Of a DNA stretch of 64,000 bases, positions 22,158 to 33,547 are shown piece after piece. Every line of letters starts with the position of its first letter. Within the stretch, counting starts at the first letter, position 1. Location of the stretch: the NCBI RefSeq assembly GCF_019279795.1, contig NC_056745.1, forward strand, positions 505,410,903-505,474,902, given 5' to 3'. The translations under genes and the position numbers were made by a program. Below the pieces are notes generated by a model that saw only the letters and a list, made by a program, of their open reading frames with translations, did no database searches and had not been told where the DNA came from. The stretch comes from Protopterus annectens. Lineage: Eukaryota; Chordata; Ceratodontiformes; Protopteridae.

Positions 22158-24836
22158 TCCTCCTCACATACATCAACAGTCAGACTTGTTGTGTAGAGGA
22201 CATTAGAAGAGTGCCCAATGATAGTAAGACTATATACAGGTTTACCTGGCCTATGAGTCAACGTGTTGCATTGAAAGAGCTTCAGCAACTGTCTCATTTA
22301 AAGTTTATGAAGCCCACTAAGGGAGGGAGATTGGTTATAATGGAGCAGGTTAAATATGAAGCCGCTACTGAAAAGATGTTGGGGAGTAGGGAAGAATATT
22401 TACTTGCTGAATTTCCTTTGGTTCATGCTTGTTGTAAAGATATATGGGCCCAGCTTTATGAATTACTAATGAATGGTAATATTTCATCAGAATTGTATAA
22501 TTTTATGCTGATTGAACATCATATGTTGGGGTCTTTTTGGGATCCCGAAGATATATAAGGTCATAACTAACCCCCCTTTTCGACCTGTTGTTTCATCTCC
22601 ACAGTCTATTACAGAGGGGATATCTCTAGTTCTAGATTATTTGTTAAATCCTGTGGTGCAACAAATGGAGTTTTACATTAAAGACTTGTGGGATTTTTTA
22701 AAATAAATTTAGGACTTTTAGATTAGGATACAATTTTGAGTCTAATAAGAATATTATGTTTAGGATACAGTTTTGATTCTAGTAAGAATATTATGTTTAT
22801 GGTGGATATTTGCTCATTGTTCACTAGTATACAACATGACTAGGGATGGAATTTGTGAGACAGTTTTTAAGTACTTTTGCTCATTTTTCCGAAAATGGTG
22901 GTCATCTATGTGATGCACTTTTCGAACTTCTTCACAATAATTATTTCTTGTTTAACAGAATAATTTACAAGCAACTTAAAGGGGTAACCATGGGGTCCAG
23001 CTGCTGCCGCTGCTTATGCTAACACTGTTCTTGGATGGTGGGAGCAAAGGGTTTTGAAACCAATTTTGTCTAAGTTCAAAGTAATTTTTTATGCTAGATT
23101 TGTTGATCTGTTTTTTGTTATGGAGGGTAATAATGAGCAGGTTTATGCAATGACTGATGACATGAATGTGCATTCTAAATTGTTAAGGTTTGTAGGGGGG
23201 ATATTGGTTTAGAAGTGAAGTTTTTGGATACAACTATAAAATGGGATATTTCTAGATTGAAATTTAGCAGTAGAATTTTTAGAAAAAAATAATTTTACAA
23301 TTACTTGTACTATTCTAGTAATCATCTCACATTTGTGAAAAACAATATTCCTAAAGGGCAGCTAATACATGCCTCCAGAATGACCTCTGATGACTGTGAT
23401 TTTGATCACGAGGTCTCATTTATTATTAAAATGTTATGGAAAGGGGGTATCAAGTAAGGTTGTTATCCGAACTGTCTGATGAGATCAGGAAACGTAGGTA
23501 CACTGACTTTCCACCTATTTTAAGTTCAGGATTGTTAAATAGCCAAGAGGTATGGTAGGCAGACATAATACTGGTAATTATGACACAATATGTTGTCTTG
23601 ATAGGTCTGTTGACAGGTGTAGTACAGTACTGGTGATTTACAAAAACTGGATTATTATCAAGGGTAATGCAGGCCTCCTAAGAGTTGTAGGGGATAGGCC
23701 TAAATTTACTTTTAAAAATACCTTTAATTTAAAGAGGCGTTTGCAGGTGGATAACTTCCATGAAAACTCAGTAGTTTATAGTGGGAAAGCTAAGGGGATG
23801 CACAAGTGTGGTTTCTGTGTAGCCTGTAGATACATATTAGAAGGCCCTTTTAGTCAAGGGGGTTTATAAATGTAAAACGCATGGATTAGTGTATGTAGCA
23901 GTCTGTTCATTTTGTAGGGATTTTTATGTAGGGATGACCACTAGATGTTTACATCAAAGAATCAAGGAACATCTTTATTCTATTAGGACGAGTAATAGTA
24001 ATAATGCATTTTACAGACATACTCTTAAGTGTCCTGAATACAATAAATTCTTGTTTTCCATCTTAAAACAAGTACCCAAAAACATTAGGGGAGGATGTTA
24101 TAAGGATCAAGTGCAACAGAGGGAAAGCACTTGGCAGTCAAGGTTGAGGGCTGACAATATTAATGGACTCATTCATTACTGGAGGTTTAAGTGTTTCTTT
24201 TTTTTTAAAGAATAGAATGTTAAACGTTTTTAAAACGCTTAATTTTTAAAAGCATATAAAATATATGTTTGTTTGTTTCTTTCGGCTTTTTCCCAGTTAG
24301 GGGTCGCCACAGCAGAACTCCGGTCCGCTAATGATTGGCAGTAGATTTTGACGTGCTGGCTTGCCAGGCCTAACGCACAACCTTCAACGAAGGAACGCCC
24401 ATTCATGCAAGTCGCCACACAGAAGACACTGAGAATCGAACGGGCGTCTAACTATGAGGCGACAACGCTACCGCAGCACCACCACCGCAGCATATAAAAT
24501 ATATGTAATTGCATATATTTTTAGTTTTTTTTTGTATGTGTGTGAGTATTTCAAATTTCTTTTTATGTTTTTTTACTGTGTTTGAGTTTGGGGAGGGTGT
24601 TTAAATTGAATAATTGAATAATGAGACAAATTGACTGAAGTGTATATATAAGGTTTGGTCTGTTAGTCGATGTTTATTCTGAAAACACTTTGGGGATGAA
24701 GGTGACATTAAAAAGTGTTTGGTTTCGCTAAGTACTGTGTTTGGAATTATTGTGATTCCCGTTCTACCTGTTCAGCATATTTTTTGGTTTATTGGTTGGT
24801 GTTGCTGCTTCATCTTGTGGGGATTTTAGTGTTTGT
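22158..24836 (+). pseudogene. PLE right arm: RT and GIY-YIG endonuclease
   Basis: Clear homology begins near 22184, so this copy is 5'-truncated compared with the left arm. The RT boxes are VIMEQVKY, PPFRPVVSSPQSITEG and MEFYIKDLWDFLK, near 22350-22700. The GIY-YIG domain at about 23890-24140 reads YVAVCSFCRDFYVGMTT and LHQRIKEHLYSIRTSN, with the Arg and the later segment expected of this nuclease fold. The 3' end extends about 60 bp beyond that of the left arm before the target-site duplication. Several stops and frameshifts are present. The GIY-YIG nuclease of PLEs is thought to prime reverse transcription on target DNA. Confidence 0.88.
24268..24488 (-). mobile_element. V-SINE, tail family 1, partly degraded
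   Basis: On the minus strand it runs from the tRNA-like head to the tail CCGCTGTGGCGACCCC-type sequence. Part of the body is missing. It is flanked by AGCATATAAAATATATG at 24251-24267 and 24489-24505, a 17-bp target-site duplication. It sits at a different place from the SINE in the left arm, so both entered after the pair formed. Confidence 0.88.
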
Positions 24837-24850
24837 AAGATTAGAATTCT
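24837..24850. repeat. Right target-site duplication of the PLE nest
   Basis: AAGATTAGAATTCT is identical to 8021-8034. Confidence 0.85.
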
Positions 24851-25000
24851 GAATTATATACATTTTGGAAACTTGTTTAACCTTGTCAAACCTAAGGCTG
24901 TCATCCACTAGCCATAGTTTCCAAAAGAAGCCTCTGTCCTCCCCCTGTTCTGCAACTCTCTCTCTAGTGCCTTGTCACAGAAGGTCTTATAACAGGAACA
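24837..25000 (-). pseudogene. Old DIRS-like RT, upstream part
   Basis: The minus strand reads EQGEDRGFFWKLWLV, comparable to EQGKGFYSRLFLV just upstream of the RT core in DIRS-C, then DSLRFDKVKQVSKMYIIQ, comparable to DLSILNTYIIVPKFKML. The frame runs straight into the target-site duplication, beyond which the gene continues at 8034 downwards. With the PLE nest removed, the two halves fit in order and orientation. Confidence 0.6.
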
Positions 25001-26967
25001 GCTGAAGAAGAGTCTTTGTTCTCTGGGATACTGATACTACTATGGACAACTTGTACCTTCTATCAAAATTCTTAATACCCAATATAGATTAGTCATGCTG
25101 ACCCTTTTCTCAGCCTGTCTGATGTCCACTGACACATCTCTCAGATGCTAATGCTTCCAATGTCAATATACTTGGTGCTGATGCCTTTTACAATGCCTCT
25201 TCTTGTACAAGCCTTTCTGATGTCAAACTGTGTTTCAGGTGTTGGTAGTTTTATTGACAGCATTTCAGGTACCTGCAATACATGTTTTAGTTCTCTTTCT
25301 TTACCCTGTACATTTTTACCAGTAGGTGGTCATGCCTTAGAGCCACCAGTACCTACTATAGTCCTCCAGGCCATTCTACCTCCTGAAAGGCAATCCCAAT
25401 AACCATCTCCAGCACATTATAAGTGAAAATATCAATTAAGGGGTATTTGATCAAAGAAGCTCAAATGAATAAAGGAGTAAAAGAAAGCAGTTAACTAGCC
25501 TTAGGTTTTTTTTTAATTTCTATAAACGTTTTTGAAATCTTGGAAGAATTATGCTTAGATACCCCTAAAGGCAGGGAAAATCATATGCAGCATTTGGGTA
25601 TCTTGATGATTTGTTCATTTTAACTACATTTCAGGAAATGCTGAAAAGCAGGCATTATGCTTCAACCTATGTATAACAGAAATATACCTTCCAATAAACA
25701 TATAAAACTAACTTAATGGTGTATAACACCACCAAAAGACAAAGCCTAAAGGCTCATTTGTGAGGTATAGTTTAAGTAAAAGGTTTCCACTTAGAAATAC
25801 TCTTTCCCAAGAATTGCTCTTGAAGGAAACTGAAGGCACACACAGAACCCAAAACAGATAAAATCTGGAGAGCACTGTAAGAGTGGACAGTGCCTTGGGA
25901 TGTATGATAACTGCCACAAAACCAACAATTTACCCAATGAAACCATATGAAACATAATACAAAGGATTAGTGCACATAAAATCACTTTAGCAAGCATGTC
26001 TAGAAAACTCTGTAAAATGTTTTTGTATGTGTTTTTGTGGAGCCCTTCTCCCAGTTTATCAGTTGTGGAGCTTTCTCTCCTTTTATACAACTACCATACG
26101 AAGAATAAAGATCCCTTGATGAAGTTTCAAGTAGTTTATTCAGTTAAGTAGGCAGATGGACGAGTGTTTTTGTTCTAATACATTACACTACATTCAAGAA
26201 GTCAGATATTTAAAGGCATGACCCATGCCTTTTACCTCAGACAGATCCACTTCCTCAGAAGTCCATTTTATAGAAAATGGTGGGAGAGTCCAGGGGAACT
26301 AGCTGACTAGAAGAAAATCTGGGAGATGGAAAAACAAGGAGCCAATTCCTGAAAGACCCATGAGGGTTTACCAGCTCAGCAGTCTGTGGAACCTCCTTAA
26401 TTAAAAGGTCTTTATTTTTAATTTTAACAAACAAAACATGACAACACATCATGAACTACCACTACAGAACTATAAGAAAACACCTTTGCCTGAGCTTCAT
26501 CAGGTCCCTCAGAGTGGTTTCTAGCGTGGTTTACAGTTTGATCATTGAAAATGACAGCATCTACAAGGCTGTCACTAGACTTTATTAGCTAGTTTTGTAT
26601 CACATGTTGTATAACAGACTGTGACTGGCTATGTGGGGTTTACATTCCTTGAAGCAAATTATGGAAGCTTTATTACAGAACATTTTTGAGTCTGACTTGT
26701 CCTTAACACTTGTATCACATGCAATATAAGCAGCTGTGCCCATTTTTACATGGCTCATATCTCCTGAAATACATTTTGCAAGACTAATATTTTCTTGTTT
26801 GGTAAAAAAGATTACAATGCCTGCTTACAAGAGGCTCATATACATGATTAATGTGACCAGACCTCATTCCTCTTCCTGATGAAGATGGACATTTTTATCT
26901 GGAGGGAGGCAGTCAGAGCCATACTTGGTGACTTCCATTATTTGAACAATACATGCATCCAGAGAAA

Positions 26968-26970
<3 letters not shown>
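25001..26970. other. Mostly unassigned sequence with repeat remnants
   Basis: No gene is visible. At 25590-25676 the plus strand has a short YLDD-containing RT-like frame, listed separately. At about 26030-26095 there is a block (TTTTTGTGGAGCCCTTCTCC) that recurs at 27838-27900 and belongs to the tail-2 repeat family. The region just after 25000 could hold decayed 5' parts of the old DIRS-like element. Confidence 0.35.
25590..25676 (+). pseudogene. Short RT-like fragment with a YLDD box
   Basis: One frame reads AFGYLDDLFILTTFQEMLK, ending at a TAA. The YLDD box with hydrophobic flanks resembles the RT catalytic motif C of DIRS or Gypsy elements. It is in the opposite orientation to the old RT next to it, so it would be a separate fragment. 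The match is short and could be chance. Confidence 0.35.

Positions 26971-27032
<62 letters not shown>
26971..27032. repeat. (TG)n microsatellite
   Basis: About 31 uninterrupted TG units. Confidence 0.98.
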
Positions 27033-27037
<5 letters not shown>

Positions 27038-27831
27038 TTGGATCATTTTCCTTTCTTGGCTTGACTTATCTGCTGGAGCTACCTTGTTTCTGCTTTGCTG
27101 ATGTTTTTTCCATATAATATTCTCAGTATAACTTTTTGGTGTATTGTGTTCCTCCTTCATTTGCAGGAGAATCACCTCCTGCATGCAGAGATGCTCCTGC
27201 CTCTGACTCTTTTAGCATTGTCATGAAGTAAGAGAAGTACAGTCCAGTTATAAGTAGTAAATTTACTGGGGAGGCATTACTAGCATTGAAAAATTTAACA
27301 TATCCATATTATCACAAATGAATCTGGACTCTAAGTAAGCATGACTACCCGCTCAATATAATTATGCCTTTTTCACTCAAAATTCGCTAACACCTCCACA
27401 TCTTAGCAGTTACTAATGGCCTAACATCAAAAGAAGCTCTCACTTTAATGATATCATTCTACTAATGTATGCTTTTCCATCTCCTTTGCAACACTATTTT
27501 CCTTTCTCCTGTCCTTCCACAATATCCTCATCTTTCTAATAATCAATTCTCTCTCCATGTCCTTAATTTTATTCCTGCTCATTACTCCTCCTCATCTCTA
27601 TCTAGTCTTCTGTCTTGGAAACAGGTGCTCTATTTTTTCACCTCTATAAATTATTAGAAATAGTCAATATTTTGAATAACTATGTATTTGTTTGCTCAAC
27701 ATGGGCTATCCGCTTCTGCAGTGTGCCTTGCTGCTTATACTGTATTCTTAGTATTTTTGTAAATGTATTTCAAACTGTGTTTTTATCTGTTGGGATTTTC
27801 TTCTCTTGTATGTAATTTTAAATTGGCTACT
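27033..27831. other. Unassigned AT-rich sequence
   Basis: No coding frame, repeat ends or RNA genes were recognised. Confidence 0.3.
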
Positions 27832-28018
27832 GTAAATTGTTTTTGTGGAGCCTTTCTCCCAGTTTCTGTTATGGATCTTTATCCCTTTGTATATAATTAC
27901 TCAACTACTGTTTAAATGCTTTTGAATCTGTTGTGGAGTTTTTCTCCCCAGGCTTCCACTGATAATGGGCCAATAGCTCAGTCAGACTTTCCTGGTTATG
28001 AAAGGACAAATAAAAAAA
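27832..28018 (+). repeat. Tail-2 repeat family, degraded copy
   Basis: Contains GTGGAGCCTTTCTCCCAG and, again at 27940, GTGGAGTTTTTCTCCCCAGG, followed by a CACTGATAATGGGCC block and an AAATAAAAAAAAT tail. It aligns with 980-1121 and the reverse complement of 222-305. Confidence 0.55.
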
Positions 28019-28400
28019 ATCTTTTTTAGTTGTGTAACCATTAATTCAGCAATTAAATCACATTTATATGTAAACATAAAATACAACAAAACAACATGCA
28101 TTAATCTATTAAAAAAGTACCTTTTTAATTTTACAACTCACATTCTGCATCATTGTAAAGCATTTGATGGTACAATTGCAAGCTAAGTTTCCAACTCTTT
28201 TGTACCTTCTGAGATAAGGCGTATATAATTTGGACCAAAGGTAAATTGAAAGTCTGCATTCCTTAATCATATCATAATAAGGGTATTTTATAAGGGTAAA
28301 AAGTAAACACTTGTTCCTTCTGAAGTTACAGGGACACTGTCTGTTAAACATTACACCACTTACTCATTTTATAAAATTTCAATTACATATTTCAAATATG

Positions 28401-28995
28401 GGGTCTACATTAGAACACCGAACATTCAAAATGTTGAGTGTTCTAATATCGAACCCTATCGAAAATTCGAACATTCAGAACAGCAAATTTTTTCTAGGGA
28501 AAAAATTTGCTGTTCCAAAACACATACACACAACACAAGCACACCAAACAAACAGTAATCCACACACATACACCTAAACTCTTACACCTAACCCTACACT
28601 AAACTATACATACACCACTAACTATCCACTTACCTTAACCCAAACCCTAAGGTCCGTCACTATCGCACAGTTGCCTCACACGTGCCCTAACTCGCCTACC
28701 CCGCCCTAACCCTCACGTCCACACAAACGCACACTTAGCGGACCCACACCCTAACCCTAACTCAACTAAACCACCCTAACCCTCACGTCCACACAAATTG
28801 CACACTTACCTGAACCAGACCCATAACTTTCCACCACAGCGCTGAAAATACTGAAGCAACAGAAATGGACAACCAAATTCTTTCCCTAGGAAAAAAACAG
28901 TTTTTGTTTCTTCGATATTTCCAGCGTTCGCTGAAAATGGGTCGATATTAGAACACTCGAAATTTTGAAGGTTCGGTGTTCTAATATAGACCTCA
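28401..28995. mobile_element. 595-bp inverted-repeat DNA transposon (MITE-like)
   Basis: The two ends are inverted repeats of about 55 bp built around TTAGAACACCGAAC and GAGTGTTCTAATATCGA, so each terminal repeat itself contains a smaller palindrome. It is flanked by AAATATG at 28394-28400 and 28996-29002 (7 bp, or 8 bp with one mismatch, which would suit a hAT-type element). The interior is rich in CCCTAA and CACACA-like words and has a duplication of about 71 bp (28702-28772 against 28773-28810). No transposase frame is present. Confidence 0.75.
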
Positions 28996-29002
28996 AAATA
29001 TG

Positions 29003-30170
29003 TGCCTATCACAAACTGGCTTTAAGTTTGTCAGTTACATCAAACAAATAATCTGTAGGATTCCATGGATATAAATTAATAACATAATACAAAGAGAAAT
29101 TCATCCTTTTTATTTTCTGCTATGTATTTTACATCAGATCTTTTCAATTAACTTCCTTTAGCATGAAATATATTTGCTTACATCTTGCATAAATAAATCA
29201 GAATTTCTCAGTCCATTTCATTCTATATTTGTTTACATCTTGCATAAATAAATCTGAATGTCTCAGTCCATATCATTCTAAAGTCTTTTGAATCTTTAAC
29301 AAACTTGCCAATTTCATCTCTGTCCTGTCACCCTTTCTCATTCCAAATTTCCATTCGTGTTTCAGTGTTTCAGTTTCTGATGATCAAATTATCTATCTGT
29401 TATGCTTACATTTAACCATTTAAAGCAGCTATTTCATTGGTTGTCTCTTACTCATTTCAGAGATATGTCTATTTCTCTATGCAATGTTTGCCAACTGGCA
29501 ATCAAGTCACACTCCAAGTTGGACATGTTCCATGTACTTTGTTACTTGGATTTTCACCTGGGAGCAGAGAGAAATGTTCAGGCAACCATGAATGTACTTT
29601 AAGCCTTTGGAAACATGCTAATAACTGACAGCATTTATAACAGCCTGACCAACTCCTAGATAGGGTACATTCAGTTTGCATCTCAGTGTGGAGGCCCACC
29701 AGTGCCTTCCCCAAGTGAATGCATGGTTTTTCAGGCCATGGACTGGTGAGCCTAATAGATGCCCTCAGGCTGCACATTTGAGTTGCTGTCCTTCCTCCAA
29801 AGAGACGAGTCAGTTGTGTGGCCAGCAATGTCCGAACCTCCCTACCAGAATGGACATGTCCATCTACTCTTGTAAGCTGCAAGTAGTACCAGAGATGCTA
29901 TTCAAACTTGGGTCATCTTTGCCATAGTCAGGGCTTCATCCTTCTGCACCACTTGAACTGGATTCTTAGTTATGCGTTGAAAAGATAAAAACAGTTGCAT
30001 TTTTTTCTTTAATTTCATAAAAGGGTTTAAGGAATCCCCAGATTTATCTTCATACTGGATTTTCACCCCATATGTAATTACTGAAAACAGGGGTAATCCA
30101 GAAACCTCAAGTTGGGTCTGGTATTCCACCTATAACCCAGAGAGTGAGAGGACTAACAAGAAACTGATTG
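29003..30170. other. Unassigned sequence
   Basis: A tandem duplication of about 58 bp around TTACATCTTGCATAAATAAAT (29173-29290) is the only structure noted. An open minus-strand frame of 126 codons at 29502-29882 has no recognisable motif. Confidence 0.35.
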
Positions 30171-30213
30171 AGCAAAAAAAAAAAAAAAAATGGAAACCAC
30201 AGAAATTTAAAAA
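30171..30213 (-). repeat. Possible remnant of a PLE end
   Basis: An A18 run followed by TGGAAACCACAGAAATTTAAA resembles the arm at 33441-33480 (ATGGAAACCACAACAGTTTAAA after an A-rich run). It abuts the left end of DIRS-D, which may have inserted into this PLE end. Confidence 0.4.
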
Positions 30214-30664
30214 AGAAGTTATGTACTCACCATAACGTTCCATGTTTGTAGTCCATCTCGCCCTTCATTCTTACACATGGGTTCAGAACCAATCCTTGGT
30301 TCTGATTCGGCCTTTTTACAAGCTCAAAGTCTTCTAGCTGACTCGTGGCTAGGTAGGTATCCCATGATGCACCAGTACAATCCCCAGATCTTGTTTGCTG
30401 CTAACTCACAGACATAATGATAATAACCATAGAGAAAGAACCCAATAATTAAAGGTCTCCAGTGAATGATAATAGCAATATTTTTCTGTCTCCACATACT
30501 TCCAGGATGGGGGTAGGTGGGTGGGTTCGTAAGAATGAAAGGTGAGATGGACTACAAACATGGAACGTTATGGTGAGTACATAACTTCTTTATGTTCTAT
30601 AGTCCTATCGCGCCTTCATTCTTACATATGGGACAGCGTCCCTAGCACCTTATTCTTGGGTGGC

Positions 30665-31950
30665 TCAAGGAAATATACTCCTGAGTACCGTGGAACCAAA
30701 GGATGCTCTACCCCTGGAGGTCAAATCCAATTTGTAATGAGCAATACATTTGTGAGGGGTAGCCCAAGTTGCTGCTGCACAGATATTATCAAGTGGGACC
30801 CTGGTTTGAAAGGTTGCAGAGGTAGACTGACATCTCATAGAATCAGCCTTAATTTTGAAAGGTAAAGGCTTACCCTCAGAGCTGTAAATGTAAGCTATAC
30901 AGCTAAAGATCCAATTCGAGAGGGTCACTTTGGAAACTGGTAGACCTAATCTGGAGTCAGAGAAGGAAATATATAATTGGTCTGACTTCCTGAATTCCTT
31001 GGTCCGGTGCAAATAAAAACGTAATTGTCTATGAACATCCAACTGATGAAACCTGTATTCTGCTGCGTTGGAATGATTAGGGAAAAACACCTGAAGTTCT
31101 ATGGATTGGTTCAAAGTGTTATGGGAACAGACATTGGGGACGAAGGATGGATTAGTACGAAGAGATACTCTGTCTTTGTGAAATATGAGATAAGGGGGTC
31201 TGACAGACAGTGCTTGTAACTCTGACACTCATCTAGCAGATGTGATTGCCACCAGAAACAAAGTTTTCCAAGACAGAAATTTCAAAGGCGATGAAAGAGA
31301 AGGCTCAAGAGGTGGAGACGTTAATTTGGACAGTACAAAATTCAAGTCCCATGAAGCAACCAGTTCCTGAAAGGGGGGTCTTAACAAGGTGGCACCTTTG
31401 AGGAAGGTCTTGCGCAACCCTATGTGACATCAGAATAGAATCTTGTAGGCCTAGGTGAAAATTAGAAATTGCTGCCAATTGAACCTTGACTGCGGCACCA
31501 CAGATCCCTGGTGGACAAGCTCAGACAAAAATTTCAGAACCACCGGAATGGAAGCGGTATAAGGGTCAACATTCTTTTTCTCAGCCCAGATAGAGAACCT
31601 CCTCCATTTACTGGAATATAATTTCCTAGTGGAGGGGTTTATGAGAGGACATAAGGATACGAGTCACGGAGGGTGAAAAGTCATGAAGCCTGGCTTGGGA
31701 TGGAACTGGAGCCTCCATGCCGTCAAATTGAGGGTGTGTAAGGTGGGGTGAAGCGACCTGACGTGTGTCAAGAGATCTGGGTCTAGAATCCATGGATCGT
31801 CTAGGAGGTGAGGCCCGAGAAAGGGGAACCAAACCTGTCAAGGCCAGTAAGGAGTAATGATGATCAGTTTGCTTCCCAGCTGTTTCGCTTTCTGAATCAC
31901 CTTGGATATGAGAGGGAAGGGAGGGAAAGCATAAAGGAGACCCGGAGGCC
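30665..31950 (-). pseudogene. DIRS-D tyrosine recombinase
   Basis: The C-terminal half reads ELQALSVRPPYLIFHKDRVSLR and then ATWATPHKCIAHYKLDL, with the candidate nucleophile Tyr in HYKLDL. In the HxxR box the sequence is DSMR where E has HSTR: the His is Asp. The N-terminal part (YSSKWRRFSIWAEK near 31600) is in other frames. The loss of the box-II His and the frameshifts mark a dead copy. Confidence 0.85.
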
Positions 31951-32634
31951 AATCATGAACAAGTGCATCTCTCAGTGACTCCCCTGGAGGGGGGATAAGG
32001 GAGAAATAGCTGCTGCATTTGCATTGATTGGGCTGGCAAAGAGATCGCAGCAAGGCTGTCCTCATCTGCAGAAAATCTGCTCCGCTATATCCTGCTTCAG
32101 AGACCACTCCTGAGGCATCAAAATTGCCCTGCTGAGTTTGTCGGCTATCATGTTGGTTGTCCCCGGGATGTGGGTTACCACCAGAAAGCACTGGGAAGAT
32201 ATCGGCCATTTCCAAACTCAAATGGCTTCTTGACACAGTGGGTATGATCTGGTTCCCTCTTGTTTGTTGATATACCATACTACCGACGTGCTGTCTGATT
32301 GTATTGCAATTGTCCCAAGAGGAAGAAGGTCATGAAGTGCTTGCAATGCCAGAAGCACCGCCCTCACCTCTAGAACATTGATATGCAGGTGAGCCTCGTG
32401 ATCTTGCCATGCGCCTTGGACAGTCCTGCCTACATAATGCCCCCCACACACTATCTGTGAGGTATCTGTGGTCACAGTGGCAATGGGATGGCGAGGGACA
32501 AATGGAGTGCCCGTGGTTAACTGACTGGGTTGAATCCACCAAATGAGGTCCTTCTTACAAGAGTCTGTCAGCAAAATGTGATGAGTTAAGGGTAGTTGTT
32601 GACTGGCCACTGGGATGCCTTCTTGGGACTCCAT
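31838..32634 (-). pseudogene. DIRS-D RNase H and methyltransferase-like region
   Basis: RNase H shows TVTTDTSQIVCGGHYVG (Asp kept, motif eroded), LHINVLEVRAVLLAL and IQSDSTSVVWYINKQEG. Downstream, PPGLLYAFPPFPLISKVIQK and IIITPYWP match the methyltransferase-like part of DIRS-E. The frame changes near 32225. Everything upstream of RNase H is missing. Confidence 0.82.
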
Positions 32635-32689
32635 TATTATTGGCTGGATCCGGATATGCCATGCCCTGCTGATAGGCTAGCATATTCTT

Positions 32690-33404
32690 TTGAAGATTTT
32701 TATTTTTACGTTCAAATATTTGGTCACACAGATGGTCAGCCTTACTAAAAACATTAATATATTTAGTGCTCGAACAGCATATCCTTATTAGAATTTAGAA
32801 CATCCAAACAGTTGCTGTAGTCTAATATTCTTTTGTATCATCAGGTTCAACACTTCGCAACCAGCACGAGTGAAAATATGTTAACTTATCATAATACTCT
32901 GTTCCTTTTACCGCTCCATGTGGAAACTTCTAAAAATGGAGCCCCTTAGGGACCAGCTTAGCCTTAAGGTTCTCGTGCAATTAGCAATTCTCCAGCTGTA
33001 ATTTCTTGAACTGGAGCAACTTAGATTCAAAAGTCTTCAACTGATCTGCCAGCATTAATGAACGGGAGACAGCTTTTCCATTAGCACCTCTGCCCCTTTT
33101 CTTAAAATCAAATCTGTCTTCCATACCTGAAAGTCCATATGGTTACCAGAAGAATTAAATAGGGATGGAGAACCAGGAGTCCTTTGAGTGAGTGGCATAC
33201 CAAGGTCCTCACCACTGTTATGAATACTGTTGTTAGTGGCTCTTTCTGTTCTCATAGCACCTCCAGACACTAATCCGCTGGACTGAATTTTCTGTTTGAC
33301 TTCCTGCAGTAGCAACGTCAAATTACCGATATTTGTAGTCAAATTGGATGTAATTTCCATTAAGTTACTGCTGTTTCCACTACCAGACACCATACTGATA
33401 TCAA
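32690..33404 (-). pseudogene. PLE N-terminal coding region (third PLE locus)
   Basis: From the right, the frame starts MVSGSGNSSNLMEITSNL at about 33390, directly inside the palindromic terminal sequence. It continues with a Ser/Asn-rich stretch and then a basic helical block (FKKLQLENC, LKAKLVPKGL, ADHLCDQIFERK), similar in layout to the N-terminal region of the PLE at 16440-16738. The RT is absent: the copy ends at the truncated edge of DIRS-D. Assignment rests on position next to PLE ends and on the helical block, so the exact family is uncertain. Confidence 0.55.
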
Positions 33405-33499
33405 ACAAAATGAAAACAAACTAATAACCAAAAAAAAAAAAAAAAAAACAAAAAATGATGGAAACCACAACAGTTTAAACCTTATTTATTAAACAACAA

Positions 33500-33547
33500 G
33501 GTAGTGTTATGCGCTTTCATCCCCGAAGGGACTTCTTCAAAACTACC
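33500..33547 (-). ncRNA. Hammerhead-like motif, left arm of PLE palindrome
   Basis: The minus strand has GGUAGU pairing with ACUACC as the closing stem, the core UUGAAGAA, a GUCCC/GGGAU hairpin with a UUCG tetraloop, then GAAA. Stem III is short or absent. Confidence 0.5.

Larger units (their letters stand above)
8035..24836. mobile_element. Nested complex: head-to-head pair of PLE copies with later insertions
   Basis: Two copies of one PLE family lie in opposite orientation with their 5' sides facing: the left arm (8035-9522 plus 14827-16738) is on the minus strand and the right arm (about 22184-24836) on the plus strand. Both outer ends are PLE 3' ends and are flanked by the same 14-bp duplication, so the pair behaves as one insertion. 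Later insertions are a LINE at 9523-14826, V-SINEs at 8582-8850 and 24268-24488, and DIRS-B at 16739-22157 between the arms. The left arm reaches further into the 5' coding region than the right arm. The younger pair at 55656-58881 has the same asymmetry. Confidence 0.85.
30214..32640 (-). mobile_element. DIRS-type retrotransposon, copy D, truncated
   Basis: The left end begins AGAAGTTATGTACTCACCAT, the same outer sequence as the right end of DIRS-E, so D and E form a second subfamily. The internal complementary region at 30527-30640 pairs with the left end. Its other half predicts a right end that is absent: homology stops near 32640, inside RNase H, so RT and Gag are lost. Confidence 0.85.

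Noticed and set aside
26879..27064. Open frames through the (TG)n tract
   Set aside because: They encode only Cys-Val or Thr-His dipeptide runs and arise from the microsatellite.
28560..28800. Possible interstitial telomere repeat (CCCTAA words)
   Set aside because: The words are irregular and lie inside a 595-bp transposon. There is no uninterrupted hexamer array.
29502..29882. 126-codon open frame on the minus strand as a possible exon
   Set aside because: No domain, no splice context I could trust, and no similarity to a known family.
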